The position numbers and the translations under genes were made by a program. Under the pieces are notes generated by a model that saw nothing but the letters and a program-made list of their open reading frames with translations, was not told where the DNA came from and ran no database searches. Shown one piece after another: positions 15,601 through 22,923 of a stretch of DNA of 64,000 nt (position 1 is the first letter of the stretch; each line of letters begins with the position of its first letter). Origin of the DNA: Halovenus sp037080055 (GTDB lineage Archaea > Halobacteriota > Halobacteria > Halobacteriales > Haloarculaceae); the NCBI RefSeq assembly GCF_037080055.1, contig NZ_JBAOJI010000006.1, positions 1 through 64,000 on the forward strand, read 5' to 3'.

Positions 15601-18219
15601 CCGCGGCGCGATATCCTTGATGTACTGAAGTAGCTGGGAATTGTGTGAAATGACGCCATCGGAAATATAGTTGTGAGTCTCTGCGACTTCGAGATCATAT
15701 ACCCACTCATAATCCGGCGTAATTGTCTCGATCGACTGGATCTTTTCCCACCGAACTCCGCCATTAGCAAGCTTGGAAAGCTGTTCGATGTCGCTCTCCG
15801 TGCTCAGTGCATTCTGAATCCGGCTGAGCACGACCTCTGTCGCGCTCTCTATCTTTCCCCCATCTGGCGCAACATCCTCTCGCTCATAATAGCTCACAGC
15901 CGTTTGCGTGACTTCCATCTGATCCGAGAGCGCTCGCTGCGAGATATTCAGTTCTTCTCGCGCTGTCTGTATCGCGTCCCAATCCCCGTTCTCAATTTTC
16001 TTTCGGAGGGTTCGCAACTGTTCGATACGTTCCTCGAATGTCTTTACCACGGTAGCGAGACTTTCCCTACTTGGGTTCCGGTCACCACGCTCGTAGTGCT
16101 GGTACGTAGTCCGCGGGATCCCACAGTCAAACTGCGTCAGCGCGAGTTTCTCACGGATCTCTCCAAGTAGCTCTCCGACTTCTGGAACCACATTTGTATT
16201 CGTATTTTTCTCAACTCCATCATAGACTGCCGAGGCTGTTGATTTCCGCTCTGTCACAAACCCAACTTCATCGACATAGCGGGTGAAGTCCTCACCGCTG
16301 AGTCTCAGACGATAGCTGCCGTTCTGACGTTGGTCGAGACTTCCGTGAATTCCCACAGAACCGAGGAGTGAACGGACGCCTTCAAGGAGTTCACGACTCT
16401 TCGACGCTACCGAAATCTCCCGCTGTTTGGCTGAGACGTGGCCTTCTCCCTCGATATATGCCTTCAGGAAATTTCTCTGTGTTTCCCAGTCTGCTTTCTG
16501 TATTGCATCGGGCACTCGTTGCTGCGCAGATGATTCGAGAATCGCAGGAGCGAGATTTTCGAGAAAGCTTACGAATTCACTGGCAGTGCAAATGATTTCC
16601 TTCGCGGTCTTACCGCTGTGTGCCGCCCGCTCTGAATGAGTCAATCCCAGCCGGTCATACGCTTGTTCTATATCAGCAAGGACTTCTGAGTCATTGTTCG
16701 TAATGAATACTGTTCCTGTATTGTCTTCATTTAGAGAAGCGTTCCCTTCCGCGATAATGTAGCCAATAAGCCTTGCGAGCCATGGTTCCCACGTATCGGG
16801 TAATTCGAGACGCACTGCATTGTTTGCCTCCGAACGCCGGTAATCGATATTTAGTGAAGTCTCCGAGTCCGTAGGTATCTGCTCGGGAACAGCAACGAAC
16901 TCCCCAGTATTCAGGTTCTCCGCTTTCTCCGGAACGAACTCCCCCCTAGACTGGACGAACAGCGGATGTGACGGTGTAACCTCTAGTTCCCTCCCGCTGG
17001 CGGTCGTAATCTGATACATCTGGTCCGGAGCCTCACGTTTCCACACTTTCGTCGCTCGCTTCTGGCTAATCTGTCCATCAGTAGTCAGTGACGGAACCGG
17101 AATATCAACAGTGTCATAGACGCCATCGTCGACCGGTTTCGGATCATCGAGATTCTCCTCGACGAGGTCACGGATCTGTTTCTGTCGGCCGTCACTGAGC
17201 GTTACGTTTGCATCGCCTTTTAAACACTTACCAGTACCCGGGTCACCGACCAGGAGAATGTGCAGGTCGCCGCGTGTCCGGGAGCCATCCGGGAGGAATT
17301 TCGTCACGCCGGAAAACAGCTGGAAGGCCATCGCCTTCTTCTCCTTCTCGTAGCCGTAGATGGAGGGCGCAATCGCGCCGACCATCTCATCGTAAATATC
17401 CGGCTGATTCGAGAGTTCGACGATCTCTTTTTTGTCCTCGTCGGTAATTTCCATCTCCTCGAACTGCTCGTCTTCGATGTCGATGGTCAGCCCCTCCATG
17501 TACACGTCGAACATGGCGGACTTCTCGCGGTCGTTGCCCTGCTGTTCGAGTTTGAGAATTCCCGTCGCGGTGACGTGGTCGCCGGGCGTCACCTCACCAG
17601 TGATATCGTCCTCGATGTTCACGTCGATGTTCTGTGGCGTCTCCCCGCCACGCAGTCCCTCTGGTGATTCCTGCACGCGGAGTTTCTGGGCGTCGATGAA
17701 CTCCGACTGGTCGTAGTTGATGCGGAACGGGCCCTGCCGTTCACAGCCCTGGCACTCGTGGGGTTCCTGGAAGTCACCGCCTTCCTGTGGAATCCGGGTC
17801 AGCGTGCCACAGCGCTGGCACTCGAAGGCGGCCGTCGTGATTTTCGGCCGCACGTCGGTCGCTTTCCGGATAATTCCCTGGACGGAAATGAGCATCCCGC
17901 GGTGGTCCGAGCGAATCCCGCGGATGTCGGTCGTCTCCGGCAGATTTCGGAGGCGGACGTGTGCTTGTCCCAGCGACACGTCGACGGGAAGGTCGTACAG
18001 CCGGAGGGCTTCCTCGGCGTACTCCCGGAGCTGGTCGGGTTTGTTGCGGAAGTCGTCGGCCAGATCCGAGTCGAAGCGGTACAGATCCTGCCAGTCGATG
18101 TAGAGTGATTTCTGTTCGTTGGGGTATTTCTGTGCGAGTTCGGCGATTTCGTTGCGGTAGTAACTCCTGTAGAACTCCTCGAAGCTATCGATCAGTTCGG
18201 TGTCATCCGCACGGGCCAT
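12607..18219 (-). CDS. mcm: MCM replicative DNA helicase with two inteins
   Basis: The 1870-codon reading frame encodes the archaeal replicative helicase. Removing two inteins leaves 698 residues, normal for haloarchaea. The N-terminal domain has a zinc site (Cys134, Cys137, Cys156, Cys159) and an OB fold. Walker A, GDPGTGKS, is interrupted after Lys331 by intein 1. Exteins resume with SQLLQYIKDIAPRSVYTSGK for 66 residues to Walker B (AAVDELDKM), then intein 2 is inserted after Arg. The last part contains the arginine-finger region (PLISRFDLIF) and a C-terminal winged helix. Both inteins must splice for an active ATPase, because neither Walker motif is complete without it. The downstream 92-residue gene is one base away. 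Confidence 0.97.
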   Translation of the reverse strand: MARADDTELIDSFEEFYRSYYRNEIAELAQKYPNEQKSLYIDWQDLYRFDSDLADDFRNKPDQLREYAEEALRLYDLPVDVSLGQAHVRLRNLPETTDIRGIRSDHRGMLISVQGIIRKATDVRPKITTAAFECQRCGTLTRIPQEGGDFQEPHECQGCERQGPFRINYDQSEFIDAQKLRVQESPEGLRGGETPQNIDVNIEDDITGEVTPGDHVTATGILKLEQQGNDREKSAMFDVYMEGLTIDIEDEQFEEMEITDEDKKEIVELSNQPDIYDEMVGAIAPSIYGYEKEKKAMAFQLFSGVTKFLPDGSRTRGDLHILLVGDPGTGKCLKGDANVTLSDGRQKQIRDLVEENLDDPKPVDDGVYDTVDIPVPSLTTDGQISQKRATKVWKREAPDQMYQITTASGRELEVTPSHPLFVQSRGEFVPEKAENLNTGEFVAVPEQIPTDSETSLNIDYRRSEANNAVRLELPDTWEPWLARLIGYIIAEGNASLNEDNTGTVFITNNDSEVLADIEQAYDRLGLTHSERAAHSGKTAKEIICTASEFVSFLENLAPAILESSAQQRVPDAIQKADWETQRNFLKAYIEGEGHVSAKQREISVASKSRELLEGVRSLLGSVGIHGSLDQRQNGSYRLRLSGEDFTRYVDEVGFVTERKSTASAVYDGVEKNTNTNVVPEVGELLGEIREKLALTQFDCGIPRTTYQHYERGDRNPSRESLATVVKTFEERIEQLRTLRKKIENGDWDAIQTAREELNISQRALSDQMEVTQTAVSYYEREDVAPDGGKIESATEVVLSRIQNALSTESDIEQLSKLANGGVRWEKIQSIETITPDYEWVYDLEVAETHNYISDGVISHNSQLLQYIKDIAPRSVYTSGKGSSSAGLTAAAVRDDFGEGQQWTLEAGALVLADQGIAAVDELDKMRCVTGDTMVHTSDGITPIREFARRFEEDGSVEELENGQTIRDIDARVWTMTERGEIVQRPVTAVHEYNAPETVLDVSLESGESVTATEDHPFFVLSDGEQTTKPASELEDGDWVYVPDSMEHTVPDGGAQTAMPPNSSTAGRSDARISTPRAAILGYIAGDGNIYYSRDDGSYGIRFTNAEEELLRDFERSCRDAFEDADPARYPSEQRDDGVGTVRLHGKRYADTLLDCGLNIENYDGKRVPEPVTAASKSAKAAFIRALADSEGSVGERNVRISSSSYELLLGTKMLLLEFDITSQIQTREYETKRDLYVLAVTADESLRRFRNEIGFTLSRKAQALVSVCERTTGDRTILDVLPECGPLFEEARSGLRLHQAECGLVDSTYCNFENGDANCSLRAARRVLETFEQRKKQAKADLDALSNPHSWEEVTELRQQYHVSQSELSVGIPYSQQQISRYWGDSDELKQSVRERLRSIIADVADTSFARLRSLINNDVKWRRVSNVESTTADVGEGQIRLQQHRLAELLDCPVENTADRAKSLLSTDLAASDWDELSAVLDAHAVSFGRLADRFDVAPSTISRWFNECVDGEDFTTVREVAFELLSAKRNRIRRLYDTLTARQEPSVYDLTVEGTHNFIANGVVVHNSEDQSAMHEALEQQSISVSKAGINATLKSRCSLLGAANPTYGRFDEFEPIGEQIDLAPPLISRFDLIFTVTDQPDEEKDNELAEHILQTNYAGELNTHRTETSTSNYTKEEVERVTEDVAPTIDAEFLRKYVAYAQRNCYPTMTEEAKSAIQDFYVELRMQGSDEDAPVPVTARKLEAMVRLAEASARVRLSDTVTEEDAQRAIEIARYSLEDIGLDPETGELDADMIETGTSKSQRDRIKNVLQLIESIEDEYDEGAPVDVVIERAEEEGMDTSKAEHEIDKLKQKGEVYEPRNNHLRTT
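13513..15441 (-). mobile_element. Intein 2 of MCM (after Walker B), 643 residues, with LAGLIDADG endonuclease
   Basis: Begins Cys1 (CVTGDTMVHT) after ELDKMR and ends NGVVVHN followed by extein Ser. Block B is ATEDHPFF (85-92). The endonuclease motifs are ILGYIAGDG (153-161) and FIRALADSEG (256-265). The long part after the endonuclease holds what look like three helix-turn-helix units: about 356-402 (LFEEARSGLRLHQAECGLVD), about 428-455 (VTELRQQYHVSQSELS), and about 555-582 (VSFGRLADRFDVAPSTISRW). Block F is VYDLTVEGTHNFI (623-635). At 643 residues it is unusually large for an intein with a single endonuclease. Confidence 0.95.
15640..17226 (-). mobile_element. Intein 1 of MCM (inside Walker A), 529 residues, with LAGLIDADG endonuclease
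   Basis: Begins with Cys1 (CLKGDANVTL) right after GDPGTGK and ends GVISHN followed by extein Ser, the class 1 splicing arrangement. Block B is TPSHPLF at residues 84-90. The endonuclease motifs are LIGYIIAEG (153-161) and FLKAYIEGEG (253-262), both with the acidic catalytic position intact. Residues about 353-396 (LGEIREKLALTQFDCGIPRT) and 423-450 (LNISQRALSDQMEVTQTAVS) look like two XRE-type helix-turn-helix units placed between endonuclease and block F (VYDLEVAETHNYI, 509-521). Splicing and endonuclease motifs are all present, so it is probably active or recently so. Confidence 0.95.
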
Positions 18220-18319
18220 TTACTGACCCGAGATTGTTCCTACTCCCTCAAGAACCTTCCCACCAGTCGGGAGTGGGCGAGCGGGTGGCGTGTGGACGAG
18301 CCGTGTGGGTGCGTAAGCG

Positions 18320-18325
18320 TTTAAT
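18320..18325 (+). promoter_or_regulatory. TATA-like box of the TRAM gene
   Basis: TTTAAT centred about 27 bases upstream of ATG 18349, consistent with a leaderless transcript. It lies in the 129-base divergent gap shared with mcm. Confidence 0.5.
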
Positions 18326-18348
18326 TCACCGGCGGAGTAGCCGAAGGC

Positions 18349-18828
18349 ATGTCTGACTGTCCACTCGCGGATGACTGCCCCAGTTTTAGCGAGCGTATCG
18401 AGGGGATGGGATGTCAACACTACGGTGACCGGGGGGGCAAAGAGTGGTGCAACCACTACAACCAGCCCATCGAAGATCTGAAATCCCAGCCAGTCAAGCC
18501 CGGCGAAGAGGTCGTTATCGAGGTCGAGGATATCCACGAGAGTGGTGCGGGTGTCGGCCGGACCGAAGACGGCTTTATCATCATGGTCGATGGCCTCCTT
18601 CCACCGGCCCGCGCTCGCGTGAAGGTGACAAACGTCATGTCCAACCACGCCCGCGGTGAAGAGGTCGAACGGCTTCCCGACGAGGATGCTGATGAAGAAG
18701 TTACAGAGGCTGAGAAAACGGAGGAGGAGGAGGAGCCAGACGACAGCGAGGAAGAAGAGAGCACAGATATTGACCGGCAGAAAGACGACCCCCGTCTGGG
18801 CAGTCGGGACAACTTCTGGGGCGGATAA
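18349..18828 (+). CDS. TRAM domain protein
   Basis: A 159-residue protein with three parts. An N-terminal Cys-rich stretch (CPLADDCPSF, MGCQHY, EWCNHY; residues 4-37) may bind metal. A TRAM beta-barrel follows at about 48-105 (GEEVVIEVEDIHESGAGVGR, DGFIIMVDGLLP, ARVKVTNVMSNHARGEEV). The tail is very acidic (EEEEEPDDSEEEE). TRAM domains bind RNA, and free-standing archaeal TRAM proteins have been proposed as RNA chaperones. It is divergent from mcm, with a good TATA-like box for a leaderless mRNA. Confidence 0.85.
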   Translation: MSDCPLADDCPSFSERIEGMGCQHYGDRGGKEWCNHYNQPIEDLKSQPVKPGEEVVIEVEDIHESGAGVGRTEDGFIIMVDGLLPPARARVKVTNVMSNHARGEEVERLPDEDADEEVTEAEKTEEEEEPDDSEEEESTDIDRQKDDPRLGSRDNFWGG

Positions 18829-18868
18829 GCCGCGACCCCGCTCGCTGCAAACCCCTATTTTCGCTCGC

Positions 18869-19651
18869 TTAGAACGAGAACAGGTCGATGCCGCCGGTAA
18901 CGCCGATGACCTGTCCGGTGATGTAGTTTGACTGTTCCGAGGAAAGATAGGCGACGAGATTCGCCACGTCCTCCTCTTTGCCGAGTTTTCGCATCGGCGT
19001 TGCCTTCGCAATCCGGGCGAAATGCTCGTCGACTTCTTCGAGTTGGTCGATGGGCATCTCCGCGAGTTGGCCGACGACGATACTCGGCGCGACGACGTTC
19101 GATGTGATGCCGTGCTGTGCGCCTTCGAGTGCGAGTGTCTTCCCGAAGCCGATCAGCGCGGCCTTTGTCGCAGAGTACGAGAGTTGGCCGAACCCGCCCT
19201 GCCAGCCGGCCATTGAGGACATGTTGATGATCCGGCCCCACTCCCGTTCTTTCATGTGAGGGAAGACCTCGGTCGTAATGTTGTACGCGCCGGTGAGATT
19301 CACCGCGATATCTCTGTCCCAGATCTCGTCGTCGAACGCTTCGACGCGGTCGCGGGCGTCGACCATCCCCGCGTTGTTGACGAGGATATCGATCCCGCCG
19401 GTCTCCTCCTCCAGTGCATCGACAGTTTCGCTCACGTCTTCGCGGTCGGTGAGATCACATTCGATGGCGTGGGCCGATCCCTCGTAGTCGCCGTCGTTGA
19501 TCTCGTCGGCGACGTTCTCGGCGGTTTCGAGGTTGACATCGAGCACGACGACCTCGGCGCCCTCGTCTGCGAGTACCCGACAGTCTTCCCCACCGATTCG
19601 TCCACCGCCACCTGTGACCACTGCGGTTCGGTCGCTGAGTCCGAAATCCAT
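18869..19651 (-). CDS. Short-chain dehydrogenase (3-oxoacyl-ACP reductase-like)
   Basis: A 260-residue SDR starting MDFGLSDRTAVVTGGGGRIGG, with NNAGMVDARDRV, the active-site Ser (NMSSMAG) and YSATK, and the C-terminal NYITGQVIGVTGGIDL. The nucleotide motif is TGGGGRIG. It should act as an NAD(P)-dependent oxidoreductase on an unidentified carbonyl/alcohol, as in PHA, fatty-acid or sugar metabolism. ATG 19651 was chosen over a frame extending to 19762, because that extension is unlike any SDR N-terminus. Convergent with the TRAM gene. Confidence 0.88.
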   Translation of the reverse strand: MDFGLSDRTAVVTGGGGRIGGEDCRVLADEGAEVVVLDVNLETAENVADEINDGDYEGSAHAIECDLTDREDVSETVDALEEETGGIDILVNNAGMVDARDRVEAFDDEIWDRDIAVNLTGAYNITTEVFPHMKEREWGRIINMSSMAGWQGGFGQLSYSATKAALIGFGKTLALEGAQHGITSNVVAPSIVVGQLAEMPIDQLEEVDEHFARIAKATPMRKLGKEEDVANLVAYLSSEQSNYITGQVIGVTGGIDLFSF

Positions 19652-19827
19652 ACAACCCGCGTCGGAGGCCGCGAGTATAATGATTGTGCCTTCCTTATTG
19701 CTGGTCGACAACTCGGCTACGTAACTGCTATCGGAGTGTGCCGGCCCGGCCTCGTTCAGCACAACTCCTGTCTGCTGGCACCGACACGGCCCGGACCATT
19801 ATGTGAGTTCACCCGGAACGCCCCAGC

Positions 19828-20109
19828 ATGATACCCAATGGACGCGTACTGAAAGCGTATCTCGATCACTTCCTGCCGCGTGATGTCGTCGGCCCAGTTC
19901 TCATCGTCTTCTCACTCGAAGGCGTGATCGACGGCATCTTCAACGCGTACATCCCGGATCGGTACGCGACGCTCGGGTGGGGAATCATCTTCCTGTTCAG
20001 TCTCTTGCTCGTCGCCTACTGGGGAAGCGTCGACGAACCGGCTCTCGACGACTTACAGGACCGACTCGATGAGATTCAGGAAGAAGAGACCGGCGATACC
20101 ACAGCCTGA
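19828..20109 (+). CDS. Small membrane protein of unknown function
   Basis: A 93-residue protein with hydrophobic segments at about residues 18-42 (VVGPVLIVFSLEGVIDGIF) and 46-68 (TLGWGIIFLFSLLLVAYWGS), then a charged, probably helical tail (DLQDRLDEIQEEE). It is a membrane protein with a cytoplasmic tail, of a kind common in haloarchaea; no function known. Transcribed alone between two minus-strand neighbours. Confidence 0.65.
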   Translation: MIPNGRVLKAYLDHFLPRDVVGPVLIVFSLEGVIDGIFNAYIPDRYATLGWGIIFLFSLLLVAYWGSVDEPALDDLQDRLDEIQEEETGDTTA

Positions 20110-20140
20110 TCTACCCGACTGCTCGGCTCCCGACGTCTGC

Positions 20141-20404
20141 TCACTCGAACAGCCGTTCCATCGCCGCCAGATACTCGGCCGCCGCCGCAGTTTCGTCGTC
20201 CGCCAGCAGCGTCTGCACACGTTCACAGCCGTGTAAGATCTTCGCCCTGCGCTCACCTTCGGGTAATTTGTTGGTTGCGACGGACATAGCACTGTCGACG
20301 ATCCGCTCGCACCGTCTGGGGTCGTCCTCCGCGAGTGCCTCTCTCCCCGCACCGAATAGCTGACAGAGGACCGTTTGTACGTCTGTTGGCACGTCGTCGG
20401 ACAC
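20141..20404 (-). CDS. Small helical protein of unknown function (GTG start)
   Basis: An 87-residue acidic, all-helical protein (SDDVPTDVQTVLCQLFGAG onward, ending AAAAEYLAAMERLFE). The proposed start is GTG at 20402-20404, because sequence upstream in this frame is Arg/Ser-rich and lies over the neighbouring gene. Lengths and composition match small uncharacterised haloarchaeal proteins. The gap to the upstream gene's stop at 20454 is 49 bases, so the two may be an operon. No domain recognised. Confidence 0.55.
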   Translation of the reverse strand: MSDDVPTDVQTVLCQLFGAGREALAEDDPRRCERIVDSAMSVATNKLPEGERRAKILHGCERVQTLLADDETAAAAEYLAAMERLFE

Positions 20405-20453
20405 ACATATTCTGTGGCGCTGCGGTCCAATGCGCTTTCCGGTCGTCGCGCTG

Positions 20454-20912
20454 CTAGGTCTGCGCGCGGTCGGACAACTCCGACAGGGTCGCTGACTCCC
20501 GTAACTCTTCGATTGTGCAGTACCACGCCCCCCGCAGACCTGTCTGGTCGTTCTCGACCGGCGCGTCGAGCGGTACCAACTCTCCGAACTCGAAGACGAC
20601 CACTCTCTGTTCGTCCGAGAAGGGATCGACTGTGGCTTCCCAGTCGGCTTCACTCATCGGCCCCGCCTCGCCGCGGCGTTGCTCGATCCGGCTCTCGATC
20701 CGTGCGTAATGGGTGATCGCCGATACCGGCGCGGTTCGGTAGAAGGCCATGAACTCGAAGGACTTGCGCGTCCGTTCGTACGACCGCGGCGCCGGATAGA
20801 ACCCGTCCCGGCACCGCTCGAAGGTCTCCTGTTGCGTTGCGACCGCACACACCCGGGCGTCCCCAGCGGCGTCGTCCGAAGGTGCCTGCTCGCTGAACCG
20901 GTCGAGGTCCAT
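20454..20912 (-). CDS. Conserved protein of unknown function
   Basis: A 152-residue protein from ATG 20912: MDLDRFSEQAPSDDAAGDAR, then a FYPAPRSYERTRKSFEFMAF segment, a short conserved-looking APVSAITHYARIES, and VVVFEFGELVPLDAPV near the C-terminus. Mixed alpha/beta with no catalytic motif that I recognise. The chosen ATG avoids a 51-residue extension that reads through non-coding-looking sequence. The small helical-protein gene follows. Confidence 0.65.
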   Translation of the reverse strand: MDLDRFSEQAPSDDAAGDARVCAVATQQETFERCRDGFYPAPRSYERTRKSFEFMAFYRTAPVSAITHYARIESRIEQRRGEAGPMSEADWEATVDPFSDEQRVVVFEFGELVPLDAPVENDQTGLRGAWYCTIEELRESATLSELSDRAQT

Positions 20913-21034
20913 ACCAGATGACGGGACTGCAGCGACAAGTACACTCTGCCGATACGGACCGTCTCTCCGCCCCGAGAGTTCCCCGGTCTGTCCAGTAAGT
21001 CGGCCGTTATCAAAATTGATTCTGGAGGGCGGGG

Positions 21035-21040
21035 TTTTAA
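21035..21040 (+). promoter_or_regulatory. TATA-like box of the transducer gene
   Basis: TTTTAA centred 28 bases upstream of ATG 21066, giving a probable leaderless transcript. Confidence 0.5.
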
Positions 21041-21065
21041 TCCGAGAATATAGAAGGGCCCGCAA

Positions 21066-22376
21066 ATGGCGACAACATCAGATACGCAGACACTGGAACC
21101 GGCGGAGACGGAGGATACGGGTGAATTTTGGCGACACGCTTTCGAGAGTTTAATCGGCGATCTCCCAGAGGCGACGTTCGGTATCGACGCCGACGGGGCG
21201 ATCATCTACTGGAATGACACAATAGAGGAACTGATGGGCCTTTCGCGGGAACAAGTGCTGGGCCGCAACGCCTACGACGTGTTCGGAACGGAAGGCGAGG
21301 ACGAAACGCTGGCGGAAACTGTCGCCCGGACCGGCGAGGCGGTTCGGGAAGAGCAGATCAGATCTGCCGAGACGGCTGATGGCTCGATGACGCACTCACA
21401 GGTTGTCGCCGTCCCGATCACCGGGCCCTCGGGCGATGTGATCGGTGTCATCGAGATGCTCAGCGAGGTGACTGAGATCGTCGAACAGCGCGAGCAGATC
21501 CAGGCCCTTCAGGAACAACTCTCCGGAGAAGTCGAGAGCGGCATCGCCGAACTCCGGGAGAGTGCCAGCGAGGTGGCCGAAAACTCCCGCGAGATTAGCG
21601 ACCACGCCGACGAACAGGCCGGCAATCTCGACGAGGTCCAGTCAGAAGTCTCGGGATTCAGTGCGACCGTCGAAGAGATTGCCTCGAGTGCCGAGGAGGT
21701 CAGCAGTCAGAGTACCGAGGCCAAACAACTGGCCGCCGAGTCCGTCGACACGGCCGAGGAGTCGATCGACCGGGTCGAAGGTGTCGCGGAGTCCGCTGAG
21801 AGCGTCACCGAAGACGCCAACACGCTGCGCGAGCGTGTCGACGAAATCGACGAGATCGTCGCGATGATCAACGACATCGCCGATCAGACGAACATGCTCG
21901 CGCTCAACGCCAACATTGAGGCGGCGCGTGCGGACAAAAGCGGCGACGGGTTCGCCGTCGTTGCCGACGAAATCAAAGACCTGGCCAGCGAATCGAAACG
22001 CCGTGCCGACGAGATCGACGATATCGTCAACGATGTACGGGAGATGACCGTCGAAACGGCCGACAACGTCGAACAGACCAACGCCGAGATTCAGGAGGTC
22101 GCCGAGAACCTGACACGCATGGTCGAAAACCAGCGGGCGATCCTCGACGCTATCGAAGAGACCGACCGGGGAATCGACGAAATCGCCACCTCGACGGACG
22201 AACAAGCGGCATCCGCCGAGGAGATCGCGAGCATGATCGACGAAATCGCCGAGGTAGCAAGCGGCGTGGCCGATGCGGCCGCCGACATCGCCGACGCGAA
22301 CGACGAACAGGTCGAGCGGATCGGGGGTATCGAGGAAAGTCTGGATCGGGTCAACGACGAAATGCGGGACATCTAG
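21066..22376 (+). CDS. Soluble PAS-domain methyl-accepting chemotaxis transducer
   Basis: A 436-residue halobacterial transducer-like protein with no transmembrane segment. A PAS domain occupies about residues 20-140 (FESLIGDLPEATFGIDADGA, MGLSREQVLGRNAYDVFG, PSGDVIGVIEMLSEVTE). A long coiled coil follows, then the MCP signalling hairpin at about 262-310 (EIVAMINDIADQTNMLALNA and IEAARADKSGDGFAVVADE), the CheA/CheW interaction tip. It should sense a cytoplasmic signal (redox, ligand or light-derived) and relay it to flagellar control or another CheA path. No che genes are nearby. Confidence 0.9.
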   Translation: MATTSDTQTLEPAETEDTGEFWRHAFESLIGDLPEATFGIDADGAIIYWNDTIEELMGLSREQVLGRNAYDVFGTEGEDETLAETVARTGEAVREEQIRSAETADGSMTHSQVVAVPITGPSGDVIGVIEMLSEVTEIVEQREQIQALQEQLSGEVESGIAELRESASEVAENSREISDHADEQAGNLDEVQSEVSGFSATVEEIASSAEEVSSQSTEAKQLAAESVDTAEESIDRVEGVAESAESVTEDANTLRERVDEIDEIVAMINDIADQTNMLALNANIEAARADKSGDGFAVVADEIKDLASESKRRADEIDDIVNDVREMTVETADNVEQTNAEIQEVAENLTRMVENQRAILDAIEETDRGIDEIATSTDEQAASAEEIASMIDEIAEVASGVADAAADIADANDEQVERIGGIEESLDRVNDEMRDI

Positions 22377-22514
22377 AAGTCACACTGACTTTCCCAAACG
22401 CTCGTTCGTGAGGGCGAATCACAGCGAGTCAGTTACCCGATTGCTGCTCATCGAACGGATCTATTGGTTCATCAAAAAGGAATTCAACGCCGCTGACTTG
22501 TGCGCACGCACAAC

Positions 22515-22922
22515 CTACTTCTTTGAGATTGGTACTGACTGCGCTTGTGCCCCCGAGTCCGACTGCTCCTGTTTGTACTTGTCAGCGAGTGCCTGTTGGT
22601 GTTCTTGCCGCTGTTCCAGCGCGCTCTCGGCCATCATCTCTTCACGCCAGTCCATGCCGGCGTCAGTCGTAAGCGTCACCTCTTCGACTCCGTCGAGCGC
22701 CCCAACCCGCTTCTCTGCCTGTTCGATAAAGTACCCGACCATCATGCACGACGGCGACGTGATGCGCAGGTCGATGTGGACGTGCCCGTCAGAGACATCG
22801 ATCGATTTCAACAACCCCATCTCGACGATACTGATATCGGTGCCGCGGGCTTCACTGCACGGATCGACAATCTCATCCAGTCGGTTGCGGGCTTGAAGCG
22901 CCAGCGAATCGTTTGCGGCCAC
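22515..22922 (-). CDS. MIP18/DUF59 family metal-sulfur cluster assembly protein (GTG start)
   Basis: A 135-residue protein starting with GTG at 22922 (M-AANDSLALQARNRLDEIVDP), with the DUF59 core SIVEMGLLKSIDVSDGHVHI, DLRITSPSCMMVGYFIEQAE and VEEVTLTTDAGMDW. The family includes PaaD, SufT and MIP18, which help load Fe-S clusters. The C-terminal 50 residues form a charged Gln/Glu-rich helix. The GTG lies one base after the stop codon of the upstream amidohydrolase gene, so the two are translationally coupled. A dedicated cluster-loading or partner role for the amidohydrolase is an inference. Confidence 0.85.
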   Translation of the reverse strand: MAANDSLALQARNRLDEIVDPCSEARGTDISIVEMGLLKSIDVSDGHVHIDLRITSPSCMMVGYFIEQAEKRVGALDGVEEVTLTTDAGMDWREEMMAESALEQRQEHQQALADKYKQEQSDSGAQAQSVPISKK

Positions 22923-22923
22923 G

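Noticed and set aside
13219..17716. Several plus-strand frames inside mcm
   Set aside because: All are antisense to the intein-containing helicase, whose splicing blocks and extein residues are continuous on the minus strand.
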